Shown here: piece after piece, positions 10,725 through 22,477 of the stretch
Numbering within the stretch: the stretch's first letter is position 1
How the letters are laid out: every line of letters begins with the position of its first letter
NCBI GenBank assembly: GCA_022575985.1
Contig: JAKSXM010000279.1
Span: 434,001-498,000 of the forward strand
Direction of reading: 5' to 3'
Length of the DNA: 64,000 nt
Source: Anagrus nilaparvatae
Lineage: Eukaryota > Arthropoda > Insecta > Hymenoptera > Mymaridae
Program-made: the position numbers and the translations under genes
The notes under the pieces: generated by a model
Seen by the model: the letters and a program-made list of their open reading frames with translations, nothing else
Database searches by the model: none
What the model was told of the DNA's origin: nothing

Positions 10725-13668
10725 TTAATTATTTACACTACCATACAATAATTCTTTTAAAGAATCTTCATTAATGTTTTGTAGCGTCGAAATATTAGCA
10801 TTATTATCTTCAAGAGTTTCATTTGAATTATAATTTTCAACTCTAACAGCTGCAACGTTATTATTTATTTGCATTGGATAATTTTCTTCTTCTTCCATAT
10901 TTTTCATATTATTTGGAGGTGATGATAAAGTTAAATCTTCCATTTCTTTTGAAGGAGATGATTGTGCGCTTTCTAATGGTGACAGTAATAAATTAAAAAA
11001 GTCATTAGAATTATTTGAGTAGTTTTTCAGATTTGACTTATTTTTTACAGATTCATCATGAACATTTGGCCATAATTCTTGAATAATGCTATCATTTGTT
11101 TTAGGTACAATATCATGGCCATGAAAAATGGGTTGATTTATTTCCTGATTATCATTACAATCTTTATGCTCAGTTGTTATAATTGAAGCCCAAGGATCAG
11201 TAACATATCTATTTTGCAAATTTTGGTTGCTTAATTTATCACTCTTATTTTGATCAGGATTGAAGATTTCAGTTAAACCAGTCTTATTCCATAAAATTTC
11301 TTGACTTGATTCTAGTGGCTCTATTTGTTGCATTTTCATATTGTGATTGCTACTTGAGTTGGAACTATTAATTTCAGATTGCTTTTTTAATATATGTTGT
11401 CCATTACTATTTAAAACAACAACATAATCATTTTTTTCACCATCTTCTAATTCAGGTTCATTTGAATCTCCTTCTTGAAAACATTCTTGTAATTGTTTTT
11501 TTTCTGCTGCTTCTAATATTCTTTGAACTAAAAGTTCCGATTGTGGATCTAACATACTATCTGGCTGTAATGGACATTTATGAGTTCTTAAACTGACCTG
11601 TAAAATAAAAAAATAAAATTGCTTCTCTTTATTTTTACACAAAGATTTAAGTGCTTAAATATTTCTATTTAGAAATACCTTATAACGAAAGGGTTTTTCA
11701 CAGTAGTTACATTTATAAGGCATGACTCCAGTGTGAATTCGACGATGTACTAAATAAGATACTCTTTGCCTGAAACATTTTCCTGGAAAATAAAAAATAA
11801 AAACTATTAAAAGTATCTTAAAAAATTTTCAGTTTGAATATTTTTTTCAAAAACTCACAATTGTTATTTGCAACTTTCTGTTTAGTAAAATTGTAGTATG
11901 TTAAATTAATTAAATATCAGGAAAATGCTTAGTGTTAGGCATAAATAAAATTTTTATAAAACTAGCATAAAATTAAACGCTAAAACCAAATAATAATATA
12001 TCTTGCTTGGTAGTTATACCACAAGTTTCACAGGAAAATGGTTTTTCTCCAGTATGAATCCTTTCATGATTATGTAAAGTTGATAATTCCTTAAATGATC
12101 GGCCACAAGTTGTACAAATATGAGGCTTATCACTTTTGTGATAAAGTCTATGTTTATGAAAAGATTGCTGAAAAGTAAATGTTTTATCACAAATGTTGCA
12201 TTTGTAAGGCATTTCCCCAGAATGAAGACGTTTGTGCTTTTTCAAAAAATATTTTGTTGTAAACATTTTTCCACATTCATCACAATCCCACTGTTTACCT
12301 TCATGAATTTTTAAATGTTGACTAAGATTTTGCTCCTAAACAAAAAATAAAGAAAATAAGTTTATTTTTAAATACTATTTTTCTTTTTTTATCATGAAAA
12401 ATTTCTTAATATACATAAAAAAATAAAAACCAATAATAAAAAATTAAAAAAATTATACTTACTTTTTTAAATAATTTGTTACATATTGGACAAGTAAAAC
12501 AATGTTCTCCATCAATATTCTCTTCCGTATCTCTTATAAAACCTAAAAGATAAAAATATTGTTTTATAAGTAAATTAAAATTTTAAATAAAATTATTTAA
12601 TTTTCAGAAAAAAACTTTAATTAGTTATATACCTTTATCATTGTAGCCACTATGAGCAACCTTCATGTGCACCATTAAACTCCCTCTCATTTTAAAAACT
12701 TTAGTACATAAATGGCAAGGATAATTTTTCATTAAATCTTCTGAAGGCGTATTAATATCTTTTTCAGGAATCATATGTACTAATTGCTTATGTAATATTA
12801 AAATATTTCTATCGGAAAAATGAAAACCACATATATTGCATCTTTCACGTCTTTCTTTACATGGAATAATTCTTACAGACTTAATTTTTGGTAATGTTTT
12901 TTCTGTTTCTGCAGGACTTGAATTAATTGTGTTCGTTTCTTGTAAGTGTTCAGGCAGTGGACAATTACAATTAGGCCCACATTCTTGAAATTCGCTTAAA
13001 GGCGATGCTGTAATTTCAGTATTTTTAACAAGATCTGCTAGTATATCTGTGTGAGAAGGAGGATAATGTTTGTCAGGAATTGATTCCATAGTTTGATCAC
13101 AGATATTCAAATTGCATGGTTCCTTTTCTGTTGGAATATCTTTCATTAATAATTTTTCTTTTGTTGTTATATTGATTTCTTCACTATGAGTATTGTTTTC
13201 TATTAAATTAATTTGTACTGGTATAATTTGCTGAACTTTATCATTTTCATCGTTTGTATTTTTTATATGTACATCTGCATAAACTTCTTGTTCAACTATC
13301 CTCTTTTTAGAGTTATTTTGATCGTTTGATTGAAGATTAAAACTAAAAGTTTGCTCATTTTCATTTTTATCTTGTATAAGAATATTATCATTTTTACTGG
13401 CATGCTTTTGTGAATTCATTGTATTCCATATCAGTATTGAATTTTTTTGAGTATTTGCCGTAACTTCATTAATAGCAAGTTCATTTACTTGATTAATCGT
13501 ATGACCAAATAAATGTATAGTAAGCTTATCAATACCTAATAAGATTTCGTCACAAATTGGACATACCATTGGTCTTGTAGTAACACTCACAAGACCTGTT
13601 CGTAAATCATCAAGACTTGAAAAACTTGGCTGAGAACACAATGGACACGTGAATAATCGTGCGCACAT
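10725..13668 (-). CDS. C2H2 zinc-finger protein, 802 aa, five exons
   Basis: Exons: 13668-12633, 12542-12463, 12335-12020, 11782-11679, 11597-10725; all introns are GT..AG and phases agree, giving 802 residues and a TAA stop. An N-terminal pair of Cys (C8, C11) and a finger at C36-H56 are followed by an Asn/Lys-rich spacer. Eight classical fingers then run from about residue 277 to 520: two at the end of exon 1, one split between exons 2 and 3, three in exon 3, one split between exons 3 and 4, and one split between exons 4 and 5 with an irregular end (RTHKCPLQ). Linkers of the TGEKPF/SGEMPY type join the central fingers, typical of DNA binding. The last 280 residues are Asn/Ser/Glu-rich and probably regulatory. 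A nuclear sequence-specific DNA-binding protein is likely; I cannot name an orthologue. Confidence 0.9.
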
Positions 13669-14380
13669 TTTTATAATTATATAAATTTAGAAACTTTTTA
13701 ATAAATCTATAATTTTAAAAAGTATTTTTACTTTTCAGTTTCCTTGAAAATCCTTCCATTTTAAATTATATTATAGTACTAATTAACTATTTATTTGAAA
13801 AAATATCTTTGATTACTTAATTAAATCAAAAAGAAAAAAAAATATATTGTGATTTTAATTTCAGTTATATTCACTAGAATAGCATTTGCCAACTACCAAA
13901 AGAGTTTATTATTATCACTCGTACTACCATAAATTTTGATGCGTTCTATTCTTAAATTAGTTTAGAAGAAATTAACTTTTACATGACCTATTGGTTAAAC
14001 GTAGATCTATAATTGAGTGTAAATAAAAAAAAATGTTAAAAATTAAAAAAATAAAATTTTTGATAGAAAAAGTTTTTTTTTTTAAGAAACAAAAATAGTA
14101 ATAGATTTTTATTAAAAATTTTCATTTATACATAACAATCATTATAATATTCTAAAAAAAGAATTAATGAATACTAAGTTATTTAATTTCTAAAAATATG
14201 GCTTGAGAGAGTTTCATTTAGAGAGTATAATATAAAGATCTAAATTTAGAAACTTCAAAGGCGGGATATTTAAAGCCGCGAAAAAATTTTAGTATAATTA
14301 TTTAAACAAACTAATTATAATATAAAACTGACTTATATTTACAATCTTAAATGAAAAAAAAAAACGTTTTTTATTTCAAC
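13669..14380. other. Intergenic, upstream of the zinc-finger gene
   Basis: AT-rich spacer between the zinc-finger start codon (13668) and the Fcp3C-like stop (14381); both genes read leftward. It must hold the zinc-finger promoter and the Fcp3C 3' end, but no clear core promoter motif is visible. Confidence 0.5.
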
Positions 14381-15329
14381 TTATCCTTTAACAGGACATT
14401 TGTATGGAAGTCCATTTTTGCAACAGTATTCTCGACCACCTGAAAGATTTGAATTTTTCCATTCATCTTCGCAATTTTTTATAAATAAATGAGCCTGAAA
14501 ATAATAATAAATTTACTAATTAACAATGAAAAAAAAAATAAATAAATAAATAAAAATTAAACTGCTTACTTTTTCTTTAAAACAATCTCTGTCTATTGCT
14601 CCACATAAAATGGAAGAGCTGTTTGGCAAATGCTTCATAATCTAGTAAGAGTTAAAAAAATTAATGAGTACATTTTAAAATTTTAAGTTATAATTTAATT
14701 TTTTTAAAGAACAATCAAATAAATTATAATTTTTTTGTAAAGCTTTTTAAAATTTAGCATTTTAAAAAAATCTATCTTCAAACATTTGGTATGAAAAATT
14801 TTAGGAAATATGTAGACTAATTTTTTGTAAGGATTAAAAAAAAAATAAGACTTATTTTTAGATTTCAGTAAGTCATTTAGTTTTTGAGTATAAGTTTTCT
14901 AGTGTAGGTGTTATTGTTATTTTTATTTTAAAAAAATTTGTATTATTTTTTCAATAAAATATTTCCTTTAAATGATATTTTCATTAAATATAATTTATTA
15001 AAAAATAAAATACTTACAACATCAATACATTTATTAATGCACATTTTGTTTCCAGTATTATTGCAAGGAAATGGATCTGTATGTTCATGAAGAAGCGCAG
15101 CATTTCCAGAAGGTTGGCTTTTACTTCCTTTTTTGAATTGTCCGCTTAAAAATATACCACAAGTGCAACTAACAAATGCTTCGGTTGTTGCTTCATAACT
15201 CACAGGAATATCTGTTGTCGGAGGAATAAATGTATTTATTTCTGTGATTTCATTATCTTCAAAACCATGAACAATATAGATGTAGACTATTGTGAAGAAT
15301 ACACTAATCATCTTCCTGAACATATTCAC
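14381..15329 (-). CDS. Fcp3C: Follicle cell protein 3C-1-like secreted protein, 165 aa
   Basis: Exons: 15329-15018, 14641-14570, 14494-14381, all with GT..AG borders and phase-0 joins, giving 165 residues. The N-terminus is hydrophobic (residues 7-22, a signal peptide), followed by a short Thr/Pro/Glu-rich stretch. The conserved part is Cys-rich: SCTCGIFLSGQFKKGS, ALLHEHTDPFPC, MCINKCIDVV, then ILCGAIDRDC and GREYCCKNGLPYKCP. This block order is that of the insect follicle cell protein 3C-1 family, named for expression in ovarian follicle cells; its biochemical role is unknown. A small, secreted, disulfide-bonded protein is the safe reading. An in-frame Met at residue 3 is an alternative start. 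It sits 438 bp downstream of HTD2 in the same orientation. Confidence 0.85.
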
Positions 15330-15767
15330 CTTAAAAAAATTTTTTTTTTGAATATAAGATATTTTTGGTATGATCTTCAGCGTTAATGTAATTGGTTACA
15401 ATACGTTGAATTTAATAGATCAAACTTTTTTATTTTCTTAATTTTAATTAAAACATTTAAATTATTATTTGTAAAAAAAAAATTATTTTTTTCTTTCTTA
15501 ATTTCAAAAAAATGTTATATTACTTACTATTTTTAATAAAAAATGAAGATGAAATTAAACAAATAAAACCAGTTGCTTATTTTCTTTGACAATTCCTAAA
15601 TCTTAAATGAGGTTTTGAGTAATTTAATAATACTTCAATATTACACAGTATTGCTTACTAAACAAATATTTACAATTTGTCACAAGACCTACTTTAAAAC
15701 TGTATCTGAATTGTTCAAAATGTGCATTAATAATTATGTCATAAAAATGATGATTAAGGTGAAATTA
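15330..15767. other. Spacer between HTD2 and the Fcp3C-like gene
   Basis: AT-rich spacer holding the 5' region of the Fcp3C-like gene and the 3' end of HTD2. No conserved element is recognised. Confidence 0.5.
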
Positions 15768-16241
15768 TTATGAAACAATTTTTTTAGTTATGTTTGGATT
15801 TACAAAAAGTTTAACTTCTCCTTCCATAACTACTCTTTCTGAATTGGCCACACATGAATATTTGCATTTTACAATTTTCCTAACTGAAACTACTTCAACA
15901 GAAAGTTCTACAATATCACCAATATAACAAGGTTTTGGAAAACGAAGTACTTGCTCAGCAACAATTGTACCTGGTCCTGGTAATTTTGTACCTAAAATAC
16001 CAGATAAAAGGCCATTTAAAAATGCCCCATGTACAATACTTTTTGGAGTTCTTAAATGAATTGGATTATAATCATTAGTTAACTTAGCAAAACTTAAAAC
16101 ATCATCTTCTGTTATAGTTCTCTGTACAGACACTTTATTTCCGATTTTCAAATTTTGCACTGCATCATTATCCAAAGATATATTAGTACAGTATTTTTTG
16201 GCACTCACAAACACAGAACGGAAAATTTTTATTTTTTTCAT
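15768..16241 (-). CDS. HTD2: Mitochondrial hydroxyacyl-thioester dehydratase type 2, 157 aa
   Basis: Intronless frame with a basic, Ser/Phe-containing N-terminus (about 20 residues) suited to mitochondrial import. It is a single MaoC/hot-dog domain carrying the hydratase motif as D57-Y-N-P-I-H62, then VHGAFLNGLLSGILGTKLPG and RFPKPCYIGD. In the family this enzyme dehydrates 3-hydroxyacyl-ACP in mitochondrial fatty acid synthesis, the route to lipoate. Compared with human HTD2 as I know it, about 8 residues are missing between the catalytic His and the VHG segment. The start codon is only 6 nt after the ARMC7 stop codon, with no room for an ordinary promoter and no separate upstream exon seen, so translation from a shared mRNA is likely. 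Identity is secure; the mode of expression is inference. Confidence 0.92.
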   Translation of the reverse strand: MKKIKIFRSVFVSAKKYCTNISLDNDAVQNLKIGNKVSVQRTITEDDVLSFAKLTNDYNPIHLRTPKSIVHGAFLNGLLSGILGTKLPGPGTIVAEQVLRFPKPCYIGDIVELSVEVVSVRKIVKCKYSCVANSERVVMEGEVKLFVNPNITKKIVS

Positions 16242-16247
16242 TTTTCC

Positions 16248-17065
16248 TTAGGATTGGTTGCTTTTAATTTTTTTACTAAAACTATCTTGTATATTTTTAA
16301 ATTGACTTATTTTTCTTTTTTTAGAATTTAAAATAATTTTAGATTCATTTGACTTTTTATTACTATGTGTCTCTATTGTATTTTTATCTGAACTAGACTG
16401 AATCTTAAAATCTTCCAAAAATATTTCTGCTAAATTTTTATATCGTTGATTTGTATTTTTAGACAGATCTTTTATTTTATCAATAGTCTCAGAAGATATT
16501 GTGGCTTTTAATTCATCAGTATTCAATAAGTACATTAAAATTGTAATTGCTGACAAAACTATTGGCTCTTCTTGTGAATAAACATAACTTGAAATTATTT
16601 GTACTCCGTTATTTCGCAAAATATATTGCTTATGAAGTGGTTCTAAATAAATTAATATATAAAAAATATAATAATTAATTTACAAATTACAGAAAAATCT
16701 AATTTTATTTTATTGAATAATACCTAAGCAAATGTTACAAATTCCACCAATGGCATATTGAACAATTTTTATATTCCGATCATTTAATGCATTCATAAAC
16801 AATTCAATAACATTTAAGCGCCATAAATATCCATAATTTATTGGATCATAAGCAAAATTTGCTAAATTTGCTATTACTTGTTCTTTTGAACCTAAAAAGT
16901 AATTTTTCTGTTTAATTTAAATAAATAATAAAAAATAAGCTTTTGGTATTATTTACTTTGAGATTTTGTTTTCTGATATTCATCAACTAACTGAGTCAGA
17001 TAAGAAAATCGATCGGTTCCGTTTTTTCCTGTACGTTTTAATAATTTTTCTTTCGTTGAAAACAT
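16248..17065 (-). CDS. ARMC7: Armadillo repeat-containing protein 7, 223 aa
   Basis: Exons: 17065-16957, 16891-16724, 16642-16248, GT..AG with phase-1 joins, 223 residues. Matches the ARMC7 family throughout the first 150 residues: RFSYLTQLVDEYQKTKSQ, SKEQVIANLANFAYDPINY, IVQYAIGGICNICLG, VLSAITILMYL and RYKNLAEIFLEDF. The last 60 residues form a Lys/Ser/Asn-rich tail not shared with vertebrate proteins. ARMC7 is a small armadillo-fold protein reported among spliceosome-associated factors; its exact task is poorly known. The ATG at 17063-17065 is chosen because the overlapping ATG 5 nt upstream opens a different frame. HTD2 begins 6 nt after the stop, and the coiled-coil gene starts 730 bp away in the opposite direction. 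Confidence 0.92.
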
Positions 17066-17794
17066 ATCATGTATAATTATGTTTTAGCAACAATATCATA
17101 ATTGACACTAAAAAGTTTTCACTTTAGGATGCACAAGAAAATGATCTTTCTTAATATAAAAATAAGATAACAGATAAGTAATTAATTTTGTAACTAAGAT
17201 GAAAATAATTATTTTAATTTTTGTTAAGAAGCACTGATAAAAATGAATATCATAAAGATTTTTGGATTTTACACATTTTTTTTATCCATAATGTAAATAT
17301 TATTATTGACAAGTGCTGCCACATGCGAGAGTCGAAAATGTAGAAAATTTTAAAATTCGATTTATTGAGACGTGCTGCCACCTGTGAAAATCGAAGTTTT
17401 TTTTTTAAATTTTGATTCTTAGAATTTGTGCAGTGCGATTTTACAAGGTGTTGATCGATTTGAACATTTTTCAATTAATAATTAATTTTTTCAATAACTA
17501 AGTAAAGTAGTAAATTAAAAATTCATAATGCTAAAATATATCTGAAAATTTAGCTTTTCAGTCTAGTAATTATTAAATTAGACAAATCAGTCTATATACA
17601 GTCTATATACCTATTTATGTAAACGAATTTCCAATTCGAGATTTTTTGATTGCTGAAGCTAAGAAACGTAAGGACTAAATTAAATTTATTCAAGAGTTTT
17701 GTTATAATTATATTTCCTAAAATTAGACATTAAATAACAAGCAATATTTATAATATTATAGGCAGTAATTAATTAGATTATTTAGTATTTAAAT
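17066..17794. promoter_or_regulatory. Divergent promoter region with a repeated GTGCTGCCAC motif
   Basis: The 5' ends of ARMC7 (-) and the coiled-coil gene (+) face away from each other across 729 bp. Two similar blocks occur 59 bp apart: GTGCTGCCACATGCGAGAGT at 17313 and GTGCTGCCACCTGTGAAAAT at 17372, each followed by TCGAA or TCGAAG. Each contains an E-box-like CANNTG (CACATG and CACCTG). No TATA box is evident. A shared bidirectional promoter is inferred from layout. Confidence 0.45.
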
Positions 17795-20496
17795 ATGGAT
17801 TTTGATGGACGTATTGACGAAAGAATAGCACGTAAGTATTAAAATGACAGTATTTGTATACCTATTTTAAAATTTTGTTTTATTTTAATTTTTAGTTGTT
17901 CAAAATAATGTAAAAATTTTATTGGAAAAAATACGTGATGTACTTCAAATAAGAAAAAAATTAAAAACTCGAGTATCTGATGCTAAATTTAGACAAGCCT
18001 TACAGCTACAGACATTAGACAGGTATTTAAAGGATTTTAAAAATAAAATTTTCTTATTTTATTTATTTACATTAATTTTTTTAGATTAAATGAAATGGAA
18101 AAAAAAGAAAGAAAAGAATTAAAAAAAATACAATCTTTACAAGATGACGATTCTTTGAAATTGTTAAGTTTTATTAAAGAATATGAAGTTATGCTTAAAC
18201 GACATGAAGAAACATGGGCTATTTATAAGGTTCATGAAAATTTTTACTCGAATAAACTAAATAAAATAAATTATTAATTAAATACAAATATTACAGATAC
18301 AATACGATGAATTACCATTGGCTAAGGAAGTTAAAAAAATAGATATACACTTACAAAAAATAAATATTGAAACAATGGTATTGCAATACAAATACAAAGA
18401 AACAGAAAAAATGATAAAATTAAAAGAAAAAATAAAAAAACAACGGGAACAAAAAAAAATAATAGAATTTGCTAAATTAATGATTGAATATAAAAAAAGG
18501 GAAAAAAATTGTATCGACATGTTGCAAGATATAAATAACAGACAAAATCGTATTAGACATTTAAAATTTGAGGTAATATAGGTATAAAATATCTGGTTAT
18601 ATATTTTTAAATATAATATTAATTTTTTTTAAATTTTAATTAGTGTCAAGATATGGAAAGATTACTTGCTGAAAAAGAAAATTCGGTTGTTACAATGAGA
18701 TCAACGTTATCACAAAATCCTCCTCATTTTGATTTTTCAACATTGTTGCCAGATAAATTAATTTACAACGATATTAGAAATCAAACTAATCAAGATAATT
18801 CTGGTATGATATTTTTTTTTAATTAATTTTTTTTTATGTTTAATTAATATTTTGTTGTTTTTTTTTTTGAAGATACTATTTCTTGTAATACTTTAATGTT
18901 GGAAGAAGAGTACATGTATACTGATGATAATGATCAAAGCAATCCTAATTTAGTTAGTAATAAAAGTAATGATAAAATTATTGAAAATAATAATAATGAA
19001 AGGAAAGAAAATCAAAATTTTAATAAAGAAAGTGAACTTATGGAAGTAGACGAAGAAGCAATGGAAGTTAATAATTATAATTACAAAGAATTACCACCAC
19101 AAGAAAATCAAAAATTGAAATTTTCGGGTGAAGAAGTTCAACAAGAATCTAAAAAAGTTAGCTTTGAAAATGAAGTATGTTGATTTTTTATTTTAATTTG
19201 AAATTAATAATTAATTTATGGGAGAAAATCAATGAATATAATTAAATTAAATTAAAAATTTTTTCACAGGATAACTTAACAACGAATAAAAAAAATAGCC
19301 AAGAAAGTAATGCTTCTTCACATAATTCAGTAAAACAAAATAAAAAGCATTCTTCTAATAAAAGATGTAAGTATTCATTTTTTTAATAAGATCAATTATG
19401 TTTTTAAAATAAGCTAAAAAGTTTTTGAAAATTTCTTAAAAATAAATCTCGAAAATGCTTTTGAATATTTATTGAATATTTTTTGGGTTTTGTTATAAAT
19501 AAATAATAAAATCGATCTATTAGGAACTAATATTTTTTATTGAGTTCCTTTGAAACGTAGATAATTGAATAAAAAATCTTAGTTCCTAATTGATCGGTTT
19601 TGTAATTTATAATAAAACTCAAAAAATTCATAAAATTTGGAAAGAAGTATTTATACTGTATATTTCATTACATTATCAGAAATTTCTCAAATTAATTTAT
19701 TTACAAAATTAAAAAAATGAATATTTTCTTTTTCAGCTATGATACCAACTCCTCAACAACAAGCTCCTGTGACATTAAAACCAAATAAAATAAATTCACA
19801 AACAGTAACAAATAAAGTCCAAGAAATTCAAATTCCAGATCCTTATCAACCAACACCATCAAAAATGCAAAGATTATCAAACAACGAGCATAATAATCAT
19901 TCAAATCAATCACGTAATATATCATCAAACAAGCCACGTATTATAACAAATGAAAAAGTTAACATAATAAATCCAAAAAAAAATTTAAGATCAATATCAC
20001 CAATACCAACAACAAGTTTAATGTCAGTGTCATTGGCTGATATGACTTCTGGTGCTAATTCTAGTTTAGACAATGTATCAGGAATTATTGGTAGTGATAT
20101 TTCAGAATTTAATGATAGTCATGAATTTATTAAACACATTCATGGTAAATTTTATTTTTTATTTACTTAAAGGACCTAATTTTTTATTAATTTTATTGCT
20201 TTTAGGTTCTGATATTTCTGGTGTTATGGATTACCAAAATTTAATAAACGAAAATTATTTACCAACTAATAAAGATGCTAATAATGTTGATAAAAAAAAT
20301 CAATTTTCACAAAATAATGAATTTTTTACTAACCAAAATTTTACCAGCCAAAAACAAGGTAAAAAAATTTATTTATATGATTTTAAAAAAACTTTTGCAA
20401 TAATTTTTAATACTATTTGTTTCAGAAGTCAACAATGAATCTAACACAGGAGGTTTTGGATTTGGTAATAAACCAAGAAAATCTGGTTTCTTTTAA
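17795..20496 (+). CDS. Coiled-coil protein, 591 aa, possible SIX6OS1-like
   Basis: Ten exons: 17795-17831, 17896-18022, 18085-18229, 18297-18572, 18644-18803, 18873-19174, 19270-19366, 19737-20144, 20206-20358, 20426-20496; all GT..AG and phase-consistent, giving 591 residues. Residues 1 to about 245 are Lys/Glu-rich and strongly coiled-coil. The rest is Asn/Ser/Gln-rich and disordered, with a SDIS..FNDSHEF segment and an end GGFGFGNKPRKSGFF. Length, an N-terminal coiled coil with a Y-x3-LK...Y-x-E/D-x-P pattern (EYEVMLKRH...IQYDELP), and a Phe-rich extreme C-terminus recall the synaptonemal complex central-element protein SIX6OS1 (587 aa in human). That match is by eye and weak outside the coiled coil; a generic coiled-coil protein remains possible. 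The gene model is firm, the name is not. Confidence 0.85.
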
Positions 20497-22055
20497 AATC
20501 AATTTAATCGATTACAAATTTTTTATAATATTTGTTAAAATCATAAAATTAATTTATTTTATTCAAAAAATCATATTAAAATTTAATTTATTTTTATTTT
20601 TATATAAATTATAACAATTATATACATAAACACTAAAAGCACTAAAAGAAATATAATACTTTTCTTTTGATGTAAACTTATAAAACAGAGACTTTTTTTT
20701 AGTATATAAGGAAACATTAAATAAATATAAAGTAATTATTTTATCATTTATTATATTACTTATATTTAACACACCACTTGATCTTATCAACTGCAATAAA
20801 AAAGAAAGTTTAGAGTTGAATTATTTTTAATTAGAAATTACAATTTTCATTTAAAGCTCATAAACTTTAGAATTACTATTTTTATTTATTTTTATATAAA
20901 AATTTTTATATTTTAATTAATTAATTAATTATTGTAGTTATATATATTGTATATAATAAATAAATAAAATTTAATTTGTAAAATACAATTTGTTGTATAA
21001 ATTGATTATGACCTTGATACATTAAAATTTTTTTATGTCTTATTGTTATTGCTTTTTATAATAATAGTTGTTGTAACTATGTAGTATATAGAATTTTTCA
21101 ATCACTTACATGGCCAATTTTCTCATATAGAGCTGATTATTATTATTATTTTTTTTTATTATTTACATACATTAAATATTATATTTTTTCTTACCTAATG
21201 TGTCATTAATTTAAAAATTATTGTTTTAAAATGCTATTTTTTCGTTTGGTTTTATATGTAAATTTTCAGCTGTCAAAATTTAATTTTTCATTACGTACTC
21301 GTCATTCTGTACTTGTATATTAAATAATTTCATTAATTTTAGTGGCATTTGAGATTATTTTTTATGAAATTTGCTATTAATTTTTACGTTTAGGTATAAT
21401 TTATTATCAAACAAATAGTTATTTGTTAAGTAAGAGACAAAATATAGGATTTGAACTTGCATGAAGCTTGCAAAGAGCAAAACCTATATTTTTCTTTATA
21501 GTTTAATTCGTGTGGTGCAAATTTTATGTTTTTAATTAACAATACTAAAAAAGTTTATATTACTTTGAATTCAAGGCGATTGGTAGACCCTTAGGCAATA
21601 TGCACCTCGAGCTTGCGAATCTCTTTAATGCAGCAAAATAAAATTTCAGCGTTTTAAACGATTTCAAAGTTTCAAACTTAAAAAAAATTTTAAAAATGCA
21701 AGTTTCACACTTTTAAAATGTGACATAGTGTGAATTTGAAGAAAAAATTAAAATATTTAACATATAACAGGCTGGCTTCTGTGAAGGAAAGACCAAATTT
21801 ATTTTATAAAAATTGAGCCTTCTCTGTCCCTTGAAAAACAAAAATAACCACTTTACACCCAAATTAAATAATACACCAACAAGATAATTAGCAACAACAG
21901 TAAACTACCATAAAAAAAATAAGTTTTACAGTCTTATTTTAAATTTGAAGAAATTCAACCTATCAACAATAATCATCATCATCTCCACCCATCAAGAAAA
22001 GACAGTAAACATCTTATTATGATATTAAATGCATTTTATGTATATGTGGGTGGAC
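20497..22055. other. 3' region and intergenic spacer
   Basis: Holds the 3' UTR of the coiled-coil gene (AATAAA-type signals around 20955-20970) and AT-rich spacer up to the sulfatase A promoter. No supported gene is seen. Confidence 0.5.
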
Positions 22056-22097
22056 TATATAAAAGCAACTTAAAAGACTTAATAGTTTCTCAGTTTA
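22056..22097 (+). promoter_or_regulatory. Probable core promoter of sulfatase A
   Basis: TATATAAAAG at 22056-22065 is followed by the arthropod initiator-like TCAGTT at 22090-22095, so the initiator A at 22092 lies 34-36 bp from the start of the TATA box, a normal distance. This predicts a 5' UTR of about 386 nt before the ATG at 22478. Confidence 0.6.
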
Positions 22098-22477
22098 AAT
22101 TTTCTCTTGACAATGCTATAATAAAACAAAAAAAAAATATTTTACTCTTGCATTATTTTTAAATCAATTTTAACAACAAAGTGAATTTTATATTAATTAA
22201 TTCAATTTTTTCCCCTCGATAAATCGATTAAAAAAAAATCAAAACTTTTCTTATACATCGAAAATAAACACAATATCGAAAGTTTCAAACCAATAACTGA
22301 AAATTTTTTTTTTGTAGTTGCAAACTTATTAAAAATATCGTATACAATATCTGAGTGATCGATCAAAAAAATAAAAAAATACGTAAAGAATTTATTTCTC
22401 ATTATTACCGATTTATAGTCAGTGGTATTCATAAAAAAGTTTTTTATTATTATATATTCGAAAAAAAAGAAGAAAAA

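Noticed and set aside
11598..11642. Frame start MCKNKEK before the last zinc-finger exon
   Set aside because: It reads through the intron; the acceptor AG just before 11597 joins in phase to the previous exon and completes the last zinc finger.
18278..18520. 80-codon hydrophobic minus-strand frame
   Set aside because: It is the complement of the Lys-rich coiled-coil exon 18297-18572.
22355..22477. In-frame upstream ATG extending sulfatase A by 41 residues
   Set aside because: The extension is Lys/Arg-rich and would place the signal peptide internally; ATG 22478 gives a normal secretory N-terminus.
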